Shown here in pieces: positions 37,148 to 46,916 of a stretch of 64,000 bases of DNA. Position numbers and translations under genes: made by a program. The notes under the pieces are model-generated. The model was not told the DNA's origin and did no database searches. It saw nothing but the letters and a program-made list of their open reading frames with translations. Numbering within the stretch: the stretch's first letter is position 1; every line of letters starts with the position of its first letter. The stretch is from Ruegeria atlantica (GTDB lineage: Bacteria > Pseudomonadota > Alphaproteobacteria > Rhodobacterales > Rhodobacteraceae): assembly GCF_013032505.1 (NCBI RefSeq), contig NZ_WQCG01000003.1:434001-498000 (forward strand), given 5' to 3'.

Positions 37148-37890
37148 GCCCGCGCCTCGTCCATCAGGCGGCGCATTTCGGCAATCGCTGGTGTGAGACC
37201 GCGGAAGATGGCCTCGCCGATCAGGAAGTGGCCAATATTCAACTCGCGCACTTCGGGGAACGCCGCGATCGGTTGCACGGTGTCATAGGTCAGGCCGTGC
37301 CCCGCGTGGACCTCAAGGCCCAGCGAATGGGCAAATGATGACATCTCGCGCAGGGCTTCTAGTTCGCGGTTGGCCGCGTCCATGTGACCCTCGGCCATCG
37401 CGTCGCAATATGCACCGGTGTGCAGCTCGATCACTTCGGCGCCAATCCGGTGTGCGGCTTCGATCTGGCGCTTGTCCGCGGCGATAAAGATCGACACACG
37501 GCACCCGGCTTCGCGCAGCGGTGCAATGAAATGGGCCAGCTTGTTTTCCTCGCGCGCGACTTCCAGCCCGCCTTCAGTGGTGCGTTCCTCGCGCTTTTCG
37601 GGAACGATGCAAACGGCATGAGGTTTGTGGCGCAGCGCAATTTTCTGCATCTCTGGCGTCGCGGCCATCTCAAAGTTCAACGGTACTGACAGAACCTCCA
37701 TCAACCCGTCGATATCTGCATCCGAGATATGGCGGCGATCTTCGCGCAGATGCGCGGTGATGCCGTCAGCCCCGGCCTCTTCGGCTAGCTTTGCAGCGCG
37801 CAAAGGGTCAGGATAGGCCCCGCCCCGCGCGTTACGCACTGTGGCCACGTGGTCGATATTCACGCCAAGACGCAGTTGGTTGTCAGACAT
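37144..37890 (-). CDS. pdxJ: Pyridoxine 5'-phosphate synthase
   Basis: Condenses 1-deoxy-xylulose 5-phosphate with 3-amino-2-oxopropyl phosphate to pyridoxine 5'-phosphate. The 248-residue TIM barrel begins [18 protein letters not shown], with the substrate-binding [15 protein letters not shown] and [11 protein letters not shown] blocks. It overlaps DUF2062 upstream by eight bases and LysE downstream by four, so it is part of a single operon. Confidence 0.95.
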   Translation of the reverse strand: MSDNQLRLGVNIDHVATVRNARGGAYPDPLRAAKLAEEAGADGITAHLREDRRHISDADIDGLMEVLSVPLNFEMAATPEMQKIALRHKPHAVCIVPEKREERTTEGGLEVAREENKLAHFIAPLREAGCRVSIFIAADKRQIEAAHRIGAEVIELHTGAYCDAMAEGHMDAANRELEALREMSSFAHSLGLEVHAGHGLTYDTVQPIAAFPEVRELNIGHFLIGEAIFRGLTPAIAEMRRLMDEARA

Positions 37891-38581
37891 CGCTCGAATC
37901 CTTCTTCAGCCCTTGGTCCGAACCTAGGGCATTCGTATGTGGAACGGCAGGCTTTGTTTCGGCCAAGCGTTTGATTTCGTCAAACTTTGCCTTGATCTTG
38001 TCACGACGACGTTGCTGGTACGTCCGAATTAATGGCAGGCTGAGGTAATAGCAGATCGCTCCGGCCAGCAAACCGGGCAGTATCCCGCCAATAAAATATG
38101 GAAAAAACACCTCATCATAAAAAACGCTCAAGCCCCGCCAATCAGCAACACGGTCGGTAAACAAAGCGACAAAGTTGTTCTTGAGATCCCCCAGCGCGTC
38201 GCCGAAGTTTTTCATCAGGCCCTTGGTTTCTTCTTTTCTAAAATCATCACCCAGCAGGAAATGACCCGTCTGCAGACACACGACCCCAATGGGCACATAG
38301 GTCAGAGGATTGCCAAAAAACGTCCCGCTGAGCGCGGCCAGAATATTGCCGTTGATCAGACGGGCGATTACGGCGGCGACTAGAAAATGCAATCCGTAGA
38401 AAGGGGTAAAGGCCGTGAAAACACCCGCGCCGATCCCGCGCGCGATGCGTTCGGGGGAATCCGGCAACCTGCGAACACGGTGTTTGACGTAGTGAAAGGC
38501 CCGCGTCCACCCCCCTCGGGGATAGACGAATTCAGACGCGATCTGGACAGGTGAGCGTCGGTCTCGGCGCTTGAAAACCAC
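37883..38581 (-). CDS. DUF2062 domain membrane protein
   Basis: A 232-residue protein with a DUF2062 domain: basic N-terminus ([11 protein letters not shown]), then three or four hydrophobic helices with the conserved [23 protein letters not shown] and [18 protein letters not shown] blocks. It ends in a charged tail. Function unknown, possibly lipid or envelope related. The start is GTG 38581 with no better choice. Located between rel and pdxJ in the operon, as in many Alphaproteobacteria. Confidence 0.85.
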   Translation of the reverse strand: MVFKRRDRRSPVQIASEFVYPRGGWTRAFHYVKHRVRRLPDSPERIARGIGAGVFTAFTPFYGLHFLVAAVIARLINGNILAALSGTFFGNPLTYVPIGVVCLQTGHFLLGDDFRKEETKGLMKNFGDALGDLKNNFVALFTDRVADWRGLSVFYDEVFFPYFIGGILPGLLAGAICYYLSLPLIRTYQQRRRDKIKAKFDEIKRLAETKPAVPHTNALGSDQGLKKDSSDV

Positions 38582-38597
38582 TCCTGATCACCCCTTC

Positions 38598-40730
38598 TCA
38601 GCCAGCCGCAACTGCGGTTTTTGCCCTGTCCCGATACCGCTCCACAGCCGCCACGTCGCTTTCGGCCTCGAGCATCAGCATGAGCGAATGCAACTGCTCC
38701 AGGTCACGCAGTTCGACATTGATCAGCAAGCGGTAAAAATCCGGTTTGCGGTCGACGAATTCGAGGTTCGAGATATTGGCCTTTTTCTCGCCGATCAACG
38801 TGCAAATGCGTCCCAGCACACCGGCATCGTTACCGATGGTCATATCCAGCGTCGCACCATAGACAGCCGGGTGCGTTCCCGAATGCCAGTGCAAATCGAC
38901 CCAGCGATCAGGTTCGCTTTCGAATTCGGAGAGGCGGTCGCAGTCGATCGCATGCACGACAACTCCTTTGCCGCGATAGGTTATGCCGACAATGCGTTCG
39001 CCCGGCAAAGGCTGGCAACAAGGGGCGCGGTCGAATTTTTGGCCGGGCTCAAGGCCGATCACCGCGCGGCGCGGGGAAATGGCGTCCCCCTCATCCTGGG
39101 TCAGTTCAGGGTAAACAGCACTGACTACATCATGCGCCGTCAGCTCGGCGCTGCCGAGGCGTGCAAGCAATTCGTGCCGGTCTTTCAGGCGCAAGTGCTT
39201 CGCCGCCGTGTCCAGCGCTTTTTCGGTGGCCTTGCGGCCAACATGTTCAAATCCAGAGCGCGCCAGTTCCTTGCCCAGCTTGATAAACCGTTCCCGATCG
39301 ACTTCGCGCAGCGCGCGCCGAATTGCGGTTCGCGCCTTGCCGGTCACCGCAATCTCAAGCCAGGTAACTTGGGGTGTCTGACCATCCGCGGTGATCACAT
39401 CTACAGACTGACCGTTCTTGATGCGCGTCCACAGTGGCACACGAATGCCGTCCACCTTGGCACCAACGCAGGCATGTCCAATACGGGTGTGGATCGCATA
39501 GGCGAAATCAATCGGCGTGGCCCCGCGCGGTAGCTTGACCACATCACCTTTAGGCGTGAAGCAAAACACCTGATCCGAGTACATTTCCAGTTTGACTGCT
39601 TCGAGGAAATCCTCGTGATCTTCCTCGCTGTCGAACTGTTCGGTCAGGTTTGCAATCCACTTCGCCGGATCGACGGCAAAAGGGTTTTCCGAACGGACGC
39701 CATCGCGGTATGACCAATGCGCCGCAACGCCGGTTTCGGCTACGTCATGCATTTGGCGCGTACGGATCTGCACCTCGACCCGTTTCCCGTCGCGCCCCGA
39801 AACCGTTGTGTGGATCGATCGATACCCGTTTGATTTCGGCTGACTGATGTAATCCTTGAACCGCCCCGGCACAGCGCGCCAACGCTGGTGAATGGCACCA
39901 AGCGTGCGATAGCAATCTTCTTCGGACCGGGTGATGATGCGAAAGCCGTAAATATCGGACAGGCGCGAAAAGCCCTGATCCTTTTCCTGCATCTTGCGCC
40001 AGATCGAATAGGGTTTTTTGGCACGACCGAACACTTCGGCCTCGATGCCCGCCTTCTCCAACTCGTGCCGCATGTCGCCAGTGATCCGGTGGATCACGTC
40101 GCCGGTTTCGCGCTGCAGCGTGATGAAGCGTCGAATGATAGACTGACGGCCTTCGGAATTCAGAACGCGGAAAGCAAGGTCTTCAAGCTCTTCGCGCATC
40201 CATTGCATACCCATCCGACCTGCGAGCGGCGCGTAGATATCCATAGTCTCGCGCGCCTTTTGAACCTGTTTTTCAGGCCGCATCGCCTTGATCGTGCGCA
40301 TGTTGTGCAGACGGTCAGCGAGCTTGACCAGAATAACTCGCAGATCCTTGGACATGGCCATGAACAGCTTACGGAAGTTCTCGGCCTGTTTGGTTTCGCG
40401 GCTGGACAGTTGCAGGTTGGTCAGTTTGGTGACGCCGTCGACCAGCTTGGCTACCTCTTCGCCGAACAGCTCGGACACCTTGCCATAATTGGCTTTGGTG
40501 TCTTCAATCGTGTCATGCAGCAGCGCCGTGATGATCGTCGCATCATCCAGACGCTGTTCAGTCAGGATGGCGGCTACGGCTACTGGGTGGGTAAAGTAGG
40601 GTTCGCCAGAATGGCGGAACTGACCATCATGCATCTGCTTACCGAACTCATAGGCCCGGGCGATGCGATCAGCATTTGTCTTGGGGTTGTAGTTGCGGAC
40701 CAGCGCAATCAGGTCGTCTGCAGAAATCAT
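38598..40730 (-). CDS. Bifunctional (p)ppGpp synthetase/hydrolase (Rsh)
   Basis: The 710-residue stringent response enzyme. It has an N-terminal HD hydrolase (HDTIED, about residues 69-74), a RelA/SpoT synthetase domain (with RIITRSEEDCYR and YISQPKSNGYRSIHT), TGS (FCFTPKGDVVKLP), and a C-terminal ACT domain. A single RelA/SpoT hybrid is normal in Alphaproteobacteria. It is preceded 26 bases upstream by rpoZ, the conserved arrangement. Both the hydrolase HD and synthetase residues seem intact. Confidence 0.95.
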   Translation of the reverse strand: MISADDLIALVRNYNPKTNADRIARAYEFGKQMHDGQFRHSGEPYFTHPVAVAAILTEQRLDDATIITALLHDTIEDTKANYGKVSELFGEEVAKLVDGVTKLTNLQLSSRETKQAENFRKLFMAMSKDLRVILVKLADRLHNMRTIKAMRPEKQVQKARETMDIYAPLAGRMGMQWMREELEDLAFRVLNSEGRQSIIRRFITLQRETGDVIHRITGDMRHELEKAGIEAEVFGRAKKPYSIWRKMQEKDQGFSRLSDIYGFRIITRSEEDCYRTLGAIHQRWRAVPGRFKDYISQPKSNGYRSIHTTVSGRDGKRVEVQIRTRQMHDVAETGVAAHWSYRDGVRSENPFAVDPAKWIANLTEQFDSEEDHEDFLEAVKLEMYSDQVFCFTPKGDVVKLPRGATPIDFAYAIHTRIGHACVGAKVDGIRVPLWTRIKNGQSVDVITADGQTPQVTWLEIAVTGKARTAIRRALREVDRERFIKLGKELARSGFEHVGRKATEKALDTAAKHLRLKDRHELLARLGSAELTAHDVVSAVYPELTQDEGDAISPRRAVIGLEPGQKFDRAPCCQPLPGERIVGITYRGKGVVVHAIDCDRLSEFESEPDRWVDLHWHSGTHPAVYGATLDMTIGNDAGVLGRICTLIGEKKANISNLEFVDRKPDFYRLLINVELRDLEQLHSLMLMLEAESDVAAVERYRDRAKTAVAAG

Positions 40731-40756
40731 CCGGTCCGCACCTTCATCTTTGGGGC

Positions 40757-41110
40757 TTACCCCTGGCCTTGAGCCTCCATCAGAGCGCGCAACAGCTTCT
40801 CTTCGGACATGTCGTCATCGGCAGGTTTGTCCGATTCCGCACCCATCAGCAGAGCCATCTGATCTTCTTCCGGCTCATCGACCTCGATCTGGGTCTGGTT
40901 GGCCTCGATCAAACGCTCGCGCAGATCGTCGGCGCTTTGGGTTTCGTCGGCAATCTCGCGCAGCGACACAACGGGGTTTTTATCGTTGTCACGGTCCACG
41001 GTGATCCCCGCACCGGCGGAAATCTCGCGCGCACGATGGGCGGCAAGCATCACCAGTTCAAACCGGTTCGGAACCTTGTCTACGCAATCTTCAACCGTTA
41101 CGCGGGCCAT
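40757..41110 (-). CDS. rpoZ: RNA polymerase omega subunit
   Basis: A 117-residue omega subunit that helps beta-prime assembly and ppGpp binding. It opens with [31 protein letters not shown], the classical rpoZ block (noted by position 1-31), and has a longer acidic C-terminal tail typical of Alphaproteobacteria. It leads the rel operon, 26 bases from rel. Confidence 0.95.
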   Translation of the reverse strand: MARVTVEDCVDKVPNRFELVMLAAHRAREISAGAGITVDRDNDKNPVVSLREIADETQSADDLRERLIEANQTQIEVDEPEEDQMALLMGAESDKPADDDMSEEKLLRALMEAQGQG

Positions 41111-41204
41111 TGAGCGCTCTCCGTTACTGAATCCATGTCAGGAAGAGGTTTATCTAAGGGCGAATCCCTGCCTTGACAAGCAAGAAATGCTGCAAATGCA
41201 CCCT

Positions 41205-41762
41205 TCACGCTGCCGTGACTGCTTCAATATCCGCTGCGGGCAGGTCTGCAAGCATTTCGGTCACCGTCCGCCCCAGGACCGGATGCCGCCAATCCGGGGC
41301 CACGTCCGCCATCGGAACCAACACAAAAGCGCGATCCTGCAGGCGCGGATGGGGTATGATCAGCTGATCTGGCGCTTTTTGGGTCTGCTCCTCAGCCGAC
41401 AGGGTCAACCATTTGTCATATTGGGCATGATCAGGCAGAACCAGATCATCGTAACACACTAAATCCAGGTCCAGAGTTCGCATACCCCACCGCTGGACTC
41501 TTTCGCGGCCGTACTGATGCTCAATCTGGTGAAGCAAATGCAACAAATCGGCAGGATTCCTGTCCGTTTCGATCAATGCAGCCGCGTTGATATAGTCCGG
41601 TCCGGCACCTGCGGGAAAGCACGGGGTCTCAAAAAAACGACTTACGGCACGAATCACCAACCCCTGACGCAATAACGCGTCAAGAGCATCGCCAAGTGTC
41701 ACCTTGGGCCCCTGTCCTCTCAAATTGAGATTTGCACCCAGTGCGATAACCGCTTTTGACAT
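41205..41762 (-). CDS. folK: 2-amino-4-hydroxy-6-hydroxymethyldihydropteridine pyrophosphokinase
   Basis: Transfers pyrophosphate from ATP to 6-hydroxymethyl-dihydropterin in folate synthesis. The 185-residue protein has IALGANLN near the N-terminus, the substrate-binding VSRFFETPCF, and the RTLDLDLVCYDD signature and PHPRLQDRAFVLVPM block. The start is ATG 41762; a longer N-terminus (from 41783) is possible but unlikely. It lies upstream of rpoZ by 94 bases on the same strand and is divergent from the NYN gene. Confidence 0.93.
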   Translation of the reverse strand: MSKAVIALGANLNLRGQGPKVTLGDALDALLRQGLVIRAVSRFFETPCFPAGAGPDYINAAALIETDRNPADLLHLLHQIEHQYGRERVQRWGMRTLDLDLVCYDDLVLPDHAQYDKWLTLSAEEQTQKAPDQLIIPHPRLQDRAFVLVPMADVAPDWRHPVLGRTVTEMLADLPAADIEAVTAA

Positions 41763-41915
41763 AGTTTTGTGCGTTCCATTCACTATATTCGGCGAATTGC
41801 ATGCTTGCGATAAGTCCGAAATGGCCTAATTATAGGGATACCAGCGCGCCGCTTATTTCCAATACCCACTCACGTAACACTCCGGCGCTCTGTATTATAC
41901 CGGAAGGACCTATTT

Positions 41916-42488
41916 ATGTTCTATAAAGACGAACGGCTAGCGCTGTTCATCGACGGCTCGAATCTTTATGCGGCCGCAAAAGCACTGGGGTTTGACATCG
42001 ACTACAAATTGCTGCGCCAGGAATTCATGCGCCGCGGCAAGATGCTTAGGGCTTTTTACTATACAGCGCTATTGGAAAATGACGAGTATTCTCCGATCCG
42101 TCCCTTGGTTGACTGGCTGCACTACAACGGCTTCACCATGGTGACAAAACCGGCGAAGGAATACACCGACAGTATGGGGCGTCGGAAAGTCAAAGGAAAC
42201 ATGGACATCGAACTGACCGTGGACGCCATGGAGCTGGCGCCGCGCGTCGATCATATTGTGCTGTTTTCGGGTGATGGGGATTTTCGCCCGCTGATTGCCA
42301 GCCTGCAGCGTCAGGGCGTGCGCGTTTCGGTGGTTTCGACCATCCGCAGCCAACCGCCGATGATCTCGGACGAGCTGCGCCGCCAGGCGGACAACTTCAT
42401 CGAACTTGAAGACCTGCGCGATGTGATCGGGCGACCTCCGCGCGAGATGCCGATGGAGCCGCGCAGCGTTGCTGCGGGTGGACAGTAA
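41916..42488 (+). CDS. NYN domain (LabA/DUF88-like) protein, putative RNase
   Basis: A 190-residue protein of the NYN/PIN-like nuclease family. Metal-binding acidic residues are in LFIDGSNLY, GNMDIELTVDAM and LFSGDGDFRPL; the fold continues as VSVVSTIRSQ. LabA-type proteins cleave RNA or regulate expression in Alphaproteobacteria. ATG 41916 has GGAAGG at 41901-41906. It is divergent from folK and followed by a strong terminator. Confidence 0.87.
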   Translation: MFYKDERLALFIDGSNLYAAAKALGFDIDYKLLRQEFMRRGKMLRAFYYTALLENDEYSPIRPLVDWLHYNGFTMVTKPAKEYTDSMGRRKVKGNMDIELTVDAMELAPRVDHIVLFSGDGDFRPLIASLQRQGVRVSVVSTIRSQPPMISDELRRQADNFIELEDLRDVIGRPPREMPMEPRSVAAGGQ

Positions 42489-42523
42489 TACAAGGCCACT
42501 CACTAGCCTTGGGGGAAGAAATT

Positions 42524-42564
42524 AGCGCGGTCAGGTTTTTTTGAACCTGGCCGCGCTTCTTTAA
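42524..42564 (+). terminator. Intrinsic terminator after the NYN gene
   Basis: A 14-bp stem (42524-42537 with 42544-42557, one G-T pair) closes a six-base T-rich loop and is followed by a T-rich tail (TTCTTTAA). It isolates the NYN gene from ispH. Confidence 0.85.
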
Positions 42565-42682
42565 CTAAACACAGGTGCTGAAACACTTACTGGCTAACAG
42601 CGTTTCATGTCAGATCAATGACAACGTCCTGTCTGGACCACGGCTAGGAAAAGACTTACCTGTGGCCTATGGAGACCACGAC

Positions 42683-43633
42683 ATGACCAAGCCGCCCCTC
42701 ACCCTTTACCTCGCAGCCCCGCGCGGGTTCTGCGCCGGTGTCGACCGGGCGATCAAGATCGTCGAAATGGCGCTGCAAAAATGGGGAGCCCCGGTCTATG
42801 TGCGGCACGAAATCGTCCACAACAAATTTGTCGTAGACGGCCTGCGCGCCAAGGGTGCAGTCTTTGTCGAAGAACTGGATGAGTGTCCTGACGACCGACC
42901 AGTTATTTTTTCAGCGCATGGCGTACCGAAATCCGTTCCTGCGTCGGCGGCTCAGCGTGAAATGATCTATGTCGATGCCACCTGCCCGCTGGTTTCCAAG
43001 GTCCATGTTGAGGCACAGCGCCATGCCGAAGCCGGATTGCAGATGATCATGATTGGCCACAAGGGCCATCCGGAAACCGTCGGCACCATGGGCCAGTTAC
43101 CTGACGGCGAAGTGCTGCTGGTGGAAACCGTCGACGACGTGGCCGCGGTTCATGTGCGCAATCCGGAAAAGTTGGCATTTGTCACTCAAACGACACTTTC
43201 AGTCGATGACACCAAGGATATCATCGCTGCCCTGCAGGCACGTTTTCCGGCCATCGTTGGGCCGCATAAGGAAGACATCTGCTACGCCACCACCAACCGG
43301 CAAGAGGCAGTCAAGGCCGTAGCACCCAAATCAGATGCTCTGCTTGTTGTCGGGGCTCCGAACTCTTCAAACTCGCGCCGACTGGTCGAGGTTGCCGCGC
43401 GCGCCGGATGCAACTATGCGCAGTTGGTACAGCGCGCAGGCGATATCGACTGGCGGGCACTGGAAGGGATCTCGACCATCGCCATCACGGCAGGCGCGTC
43501 CGCGCCAGAAGTGCTGGTGAATGAGGTGATTGACGCATTCAACGACCACTATTGCGTGACGGTCGAACTGGTCGAAACCGCTGTCGAAAACGTTGAATTC
43601 AAAGTGCCACGCGTCCTGAGGCAAACCGCATGA
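42683..43633 (+). CDS. ispH: 4-hydroxy-3-methylbut-2-enyl diphosphate reductase
   Basis: The last enzyme of the MEP isoprenoid pathway, with a [4Fe-4S] cluster. The 316-residue protein has the three cluster cysteines in GFCAGV, ATCPL and DICYATTNR, and the SAHGVPKSV block. ATG 42683 has GGAGACC upstream; the longer frame begun at 42575 is not coding. It is the first gene of an overlapping run: ispH/DUF3429/methyltransferase/rnhA/TRIC. Confidence 0.96.
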   Translation: MTKPPLTLYLAAPRGFCAGVDRAIKIVEMALQKWGAPVYVRHEIVHNKFVVDGLRAKGAVFVEELDECPDDRPVIFSAHGVPKSVPASAAQREMIYVDATCPLVSKVHVEAQRHAEAGLQMIMIGHKGHPETVGTMGQLPDGEVLLVETVDDVAAVHVRNPEKLAFVTQTTLSVDDTKDIIAALQARFPAIVGPHKEDICYATTNRQEAVKAVAPKSDALLVVGAPNSSNSRRLVEVAARAGCNYAQLVQRAGDIDWRALEGISTIAITAGASAPEVLVNEVIDAFNDHYCVTVELVETAVENVEFKVPRVLRQTA

Positions 43634-44082
43634 GAGGTGTTCCAAGAGCGCCGCTGGTTCTGGCGCTGGCAGGGCTGATCCCATTCATTTGGGGCGTATT
43701 GACCTATCTGAACGGCGATTTGCAGGACTGGGGGCGACAGGCGCTGGGGTCGCGGTTTGTCGGGCCTTATATTCAACTGTTCTACGGCTCGGTCATTCTT
43801 AGCTTTATGTCCGGTGTTCTGTGGGGGTTCGCCACCAAGACGTCTGGCAGCAAGGCAGCAACTTGCTATGCACTGTCGGTCCTTCCGGCGCTTTGGGCTT
43901 TCTTCATGACTGGCGGCGGGCCCGTCGAGGCGGGCATCAACTTGATGTACGGTTTCGCCGGCTTGCTGATATTGGACGCTGTGTTTGCATATTGGCGATT
44001 GACCCCAACATGGTGGCTTAGGCTGCGCATTTTGCTGACCGTGATCGTCCTGATATGCCTTGCTGTAGGAGTGTACCTGTGA
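43630..44082 (+). CDS. DUF3429 domain membrane protein
   Basis: A 150-residue membrane protein with about five hydrophobic helices and the conserved family pattern [30 protein letters not shown]. Function is unknown. It overlaps the ispH stop by four bases (ATGA) and the next gene by four (GTGA), so it is co-translated. The ispH-DUF3429-methyltransferase order is conserved in Rhodobacterales. Confidence 0.85.
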   Translation: MRGVPRAPLVLALAGLIPFIWGVLTYLNGDLQDWGRQALGSRFVGPYIQLFYGSVILSFMSGVLWGFATKTSGSKAATCYALSVLPALWAFFMTGGGPVEAGINLMYGFAGLLILDAVFAYWRLTPTWWLRLRILLTVIVLICLAVGVYL

Positions 44083-44666
44083 CCGACCGCAAGACAATTG
44101 ACGCCTACACAACACGCGTCGCCGAATACCTGAGCGTCCCCTTGCCGCCCGAACAGATCGAGGCGCGTATGGCCTTTGCCGAAGCGGTTACGCCGGGCGG
44201 ATATGTGCTGGACCTCGGCTCGGGCCCCGGTGCGGACAGCATGTTCTTCCTGCGTGAAGGGTTACAGGTTCGGGCATTGGATGCGACGCCGGCTTTTGTG
44301 GATCATGCCCGGGAAAACGGCGTGGACGCACATGTGGGCACGTTTGATGATGTGACCGAAACGGCCGCATATGACGGTATTTACGCCAGCTTTTCGCTAC
44401 TGCATGCACCGCGCGAAGATTTCCCGCGCCACTTGGCCACCATTCACCGGGCGCTGAAACCTGAGGGTACTTTTTTTCTTGGCCTGAAACTGGGTACGGG
44501 CGAACACCGCGACGATATCGACCGGTTTTACACTTATTTCTCACAGACCGAGATCGAAGAGGCGCTGGCCGAGACCGGCTTCACAATCGACCGGGTCACA
44601 ACCGGCGTAGGTAAAGGTCTGGCCGGCTCTTATGATGGCTTTATTCTGGTGATCGCGCATGCCTGA
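44079..44666 (+). CDS. Class I SAM-dependent methyltransferase
   Basis: A 195-residue protein with the SAM-binding motif [13 protein letters not shown] and motif II/III region ([12 protein letters not shown]). The substrate is unknown. The start is GTG 44079, overlapping the DUF3429 stop, with TAGGAG eight to ten bases upstream. It overlaps rnhA by eight bases. Small-molecule methyltransferases of this type are common in this operon. Confidence 0.85.
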   Translation: MTDRKTIDAYTTRVAEYLSVPLPPEQIEARMAFAEAVTPGGYVLDLGSGPGADSMFFLREGLQVRALDATPAFVDHARENGVDAHVGTFDDVTETAAYDGIYASFSLLHAPREDFPRHLATIHRALKPEGTFFLGLKLGTGEHRDDIDRFYTYFSQTEIEEALAETGFTIDRVTTGVGKGLAGSYDGFILVIAHA

Positions 44667-45126
44667 ACTGTTTGCTTACACCGATGGAGCCTGTTCGGGG
44701 AATCCCGGCCCTGGCGGCTGGGGCGTACTGATGCGCGCGATGGACGGTGAAAAAGTCCTGAAAGAGCGCGAATTGAACGGCGGCGAGGCGGAAACCACCA
44801 ACAACCGCATGGAATTACTGGCCGCGATCAGCGCACTGGAAACGCTGGAGCGGCCTTCGAAGATCACCGTGGTGACCGACAGCGCCTACGTAAAAAACGG
44901 CGTGACCGGCTGGATATTCGGGTGGAAGCGTAACGGCTGGAAGACCTCGAACAAGAAGCCAGTCAAGAATGTCGATCTATGGCAGCGGCTGGACGAGGCG
45001 CAGGCGCGCCATGAAGTGACCTGGGAATGGGTCAAAGGCCATGCGGGCCATCCCGAAAACGAAAAAGCCGATGAACTGGCGCGCGCAGGCATGGCCCCGT
45101 TCAAACCCAAAAAGGCGCAGGCGTGA
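44659..45126 (+). CDS. rnhA: Ribonuclease HI
   Basis: Cleaves the RNA of RNA-DNA hybrids. The 155-residue protein has the DEDD active site: Asp9 in [16 protein letters not shown], Glu in [10 protein letters not shown], Asp in VTDSAYV and Asp in [12 protein letters not shown]. It lies in a five-gene overlapping run and overlaps both its neighbours (eight and four bases). Confidence 0.96.
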   Translation: MPELFAYTDGACSGNPGPGGWGVLMRAMDGEKVLKERELNGGEAETTNNRMELLAAISALETLERPSKITVVTDSAYVKNGVTGWIFGWKRNGWKTSNKKPVKNVDLWQRLDEAQARHEVTWEWVKGHAGHPENEKADELARAGMAPFKPKKAQA

Positions 45127-45746
45127 GCGGCCTTGCACTGCTCGATTATGCCTCGGTACTGGTTTTTGCGTTAACTGGCGCTTTGGTGGCCAGTCGGGCT
45201 CAGCTTGATTTGGTCGGCTTCGCCTTTATCGCCTGCCTGACGGCCGTGGGAGGAGGCACCGTCCGCGACCTTCTGCTTGATCGCCACCCAGTATTCTGGG
45301 TCGGCCAGCCGGATTACATCCTGATCGCCGTAGGTGCCGCTGTGTTGGTCTTCTTCACGGCCCACTTGGTCGAAAGCCGGTACAACTGGTTGATCTGGCT
45401 GGACAGCTTTGCCCTTGCCATCGCCGCCGCGGCGGGCTCGGGCGCGGCTTTATCCATGGATCAAACCGGTGTTATCGTAGTGCTGATGGGCGTCACCACC
45501 GGTTGTCTAGGCGGGTTGATGCGCGACGTGGTCTGCAACGAAGTGCCTCTGGTCCTGAAACAAGGCGAACTCTATGTCTCTTGCGCGTTTGCCGGGGCCT
45601 TGGCCGCTGTGATCGCGGACCGGCTTGGCTTTGACGAACTGCCCGCACTGGCCGCCTGCGCGCTAATCTGTTGGGCACTGAGAGCGGGATCATTGGTGTT
45701 TGGCTGGCGACTTCCGGTTTACAAGTCACGACCGCCTCGGCAATAA
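45123..45746 (+). CDS. Trimeric intracellular cation channel (UPF0126/YicG) family protein
   Basis: A 207-residue integral membrane protein with two repeats of the UPF0126/TRIC-like motif: [18 protein letters not shown] in the first, and [17 protein letters not shown] in the second. Such proteins transport glycine or cations; the exact substrate is unknown. The start is GTG 45123, overlapping rnhA by four bases, and it is the last gene of the ispH run. Confidence 0.88.
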   Translation: MSGLALLDYASVLVFALTGALVASRAQLDLVGFAFIACLTAVGGGTVRDLLLDRHPVFWVGQPDYILIAVGAAVLVFFTAHLVESRYNWLIWLDSFALAIAAAAGSGAALSMDQTGVIVVLMGVTTGCLGGLMRDVVCNEVPLVLKQGELYVSCAFAGALAAVIADRLGFDELPALAACALICWALRAGSLVFGWRLPVYKSRPPRQ

Positions 45747-45800
45747 ACGGGTACTATTTACACGGACAGCATTTCCGGCGCCACAGATGTGAGGACTGAG

Positions 45801-46403
45801 ATGAACATCACTCTCCCCTTGTTTGTTACCTCACTGGCCTTTCTTGGTGCTTGTGCAGCGCAATATGACCCTGTCAGCTTCGTTGTGCAGGGGGATGAAA
45901 TCGTTGCTTCGGGGTCCATTGATAACACGACGCTCGATGCTTTCGAAGAAATCACTGCCTCGAACCCCGGGATTAAAACACTTGTCCTGCAGAACATCGA
46001 AGGCTCGGTCGATGATGATGCCAATGTAGTTTTCAGCCGCGTTGTCAGGGAAGAAGGGTTCGATACAGTGGTACCTTCTGATGGCTTGGTCGCATCTGGC
46101 GGCACCGACCTGTTCCTGGCGGGCAACCAACGTACCCTTGAACCTGGCGCATGTGTCGGGGTCCATAGCTGGGGCGGCGGCGGATATGTTGCCGCGAACC
46201 TGCCGGAAGACCACCCCGAGCATGATCGGTATCTCGACTATTTCGATGACATTGGCGTCGACCCGGCCTTTTACTGGTTCACGCTTGATGCTGCGCCCGA
46301 GGACGAAATGCACTGGATGTCGGCGGAGGAAGCAAATCGCTTCAAAATGGCCACGGGCAGGTCGAGTTCATTGGGTTCGACAGTGATTTGCGACGAGCGG
46401 TAG
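45801..46403 (+). CDS. Lipoprotein with ClpP/crotonase-like Ser-His arrangement (COG3904-like)
   Basis: A 200-residue lipoprotein (signal MNITLPLFVTSLAFLGAC, Cys18). The mature protein has a ClpP-like pattern: strands (VVQGDEIVASGSI; KTLVLQNIEG), the nucleophile-like VASGGTDLFLAG (Ser99) and VGVHSWGGGG (His122). It may be a periplasmic serine peptidase of the COG3904 group. The start ATG 45801, preceded by GAGGA, is favoured over GTG 45789. It follows the TRIC gene by 54 bases but probably has its own promoter. Confidence 0.72.
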   Translation: MNITLPLFVTSLAFLGACAAQYDPVSFVVQGDEIVASGSIDNTTLDAFEEITASNPGIKTLVLQNIEGSVDDDANVVFSRVVREEGFDTVVPSDGLVASGGTDLFLAGNQRTLEPGACVGVHSWGGGGYVAANLPEDHPEHDRYLDYFDDIGVDPAFYWFTLDAAPEDEMHWMSAEEANRFKMATGRSSSLGSTVICDER

Positions 46404-46409
46404 CGCCGT

Positions 46410-46646
46410 TCAACGCCGCAGGTAGGTCTGCCAGATCCAAATCACCAGCAGCGCGCCCAGAACTGCACCGACAAAGCCAGACAACCAACCCGCCACTGTG
46501 ATCAAGGCCCGCAACAGGAAGCCGCCGACAAGCGCGCCAACGATCCCGATCAGCATGGTCGTGGGAATGTTGGCCTCAATCCGCATCAGGCGGGTGGCAA
46601 GGAACCCAGCAGCGGCTCCGATGACGATCAGGGCAATGACAGGCAT
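46410..46646 (-). CDS. GlsB/YeaQ/YmgE family membrane protein
   Basis: A 78-residue membrane protein with three helices and glycines spaced as in the GlsB/YeaQ (transglycosylase-associated) family: GAAAGFLATRLM, GIVGALVGGFLL, GFVGAVLGALLV. Family members are stress-induced. It forms a pair with a second small membrane protein immediately upstream on the same strand, one base apart. Confidence 0.82.
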   Translation of the reverse strand: MPVIALIVIGAAAGFLATRLMRIEANIPTTMLIGIVGALVGGFLLRALITVAGWLSGFVGAVLGALLVIWIWQTYLRR

Positions 46647-46647
46647 G

Positions 46648-46896
46648 TCACTTCCTCCAATGAGTCGGCACGATGATCAGCGCGCCGACGGATGACACGA
46701 TAGCGTTCAAACCCGGGGACCCAAAAGCAAGGTTAAACCCGAACATCCTGCCAAACATGATTTGAGCAAAGAAAAATAGAAAGGCACCGCCGATACAAAT
46801 GATGATAGATTGCAGATAGCCGTTTCGGGTAAAGCCGGTTTTTTCCGCGAGGCTTCCAACGACGGCTGCGATCAACACCGTCCCCATCAAAGTCAT
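46648..46896 (-). CDS. Second small membrane protein of the GlsB-like pair
   Basis: An 82-residue membrane protein with two or three helices (LMGTVLIAAVVGSLAE, YLQSIIICIGGAFLFFFAQIMFG, GLNAIVSSVGALIIVP). It has the GlsB/YeaQ topology but is divergent in sequence. The start is ATG 46896 (a TTG two codons upstream is the alternative). It lies between fmt and GlsB and probably shares a transcript with them. Confidence 0.68.
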   Translation of the reverse strand: MTLMGTVLIAAVVGSLAEKTGFTRNGYLQSIIICIGGAFLFFFAQIMFGRMFGFNLAFGSPGLNAIVSSVGALIIVPTHWRK

Positions 46897-46916
46897 GTAC
46901 AAGTCTGTTATTCCTT

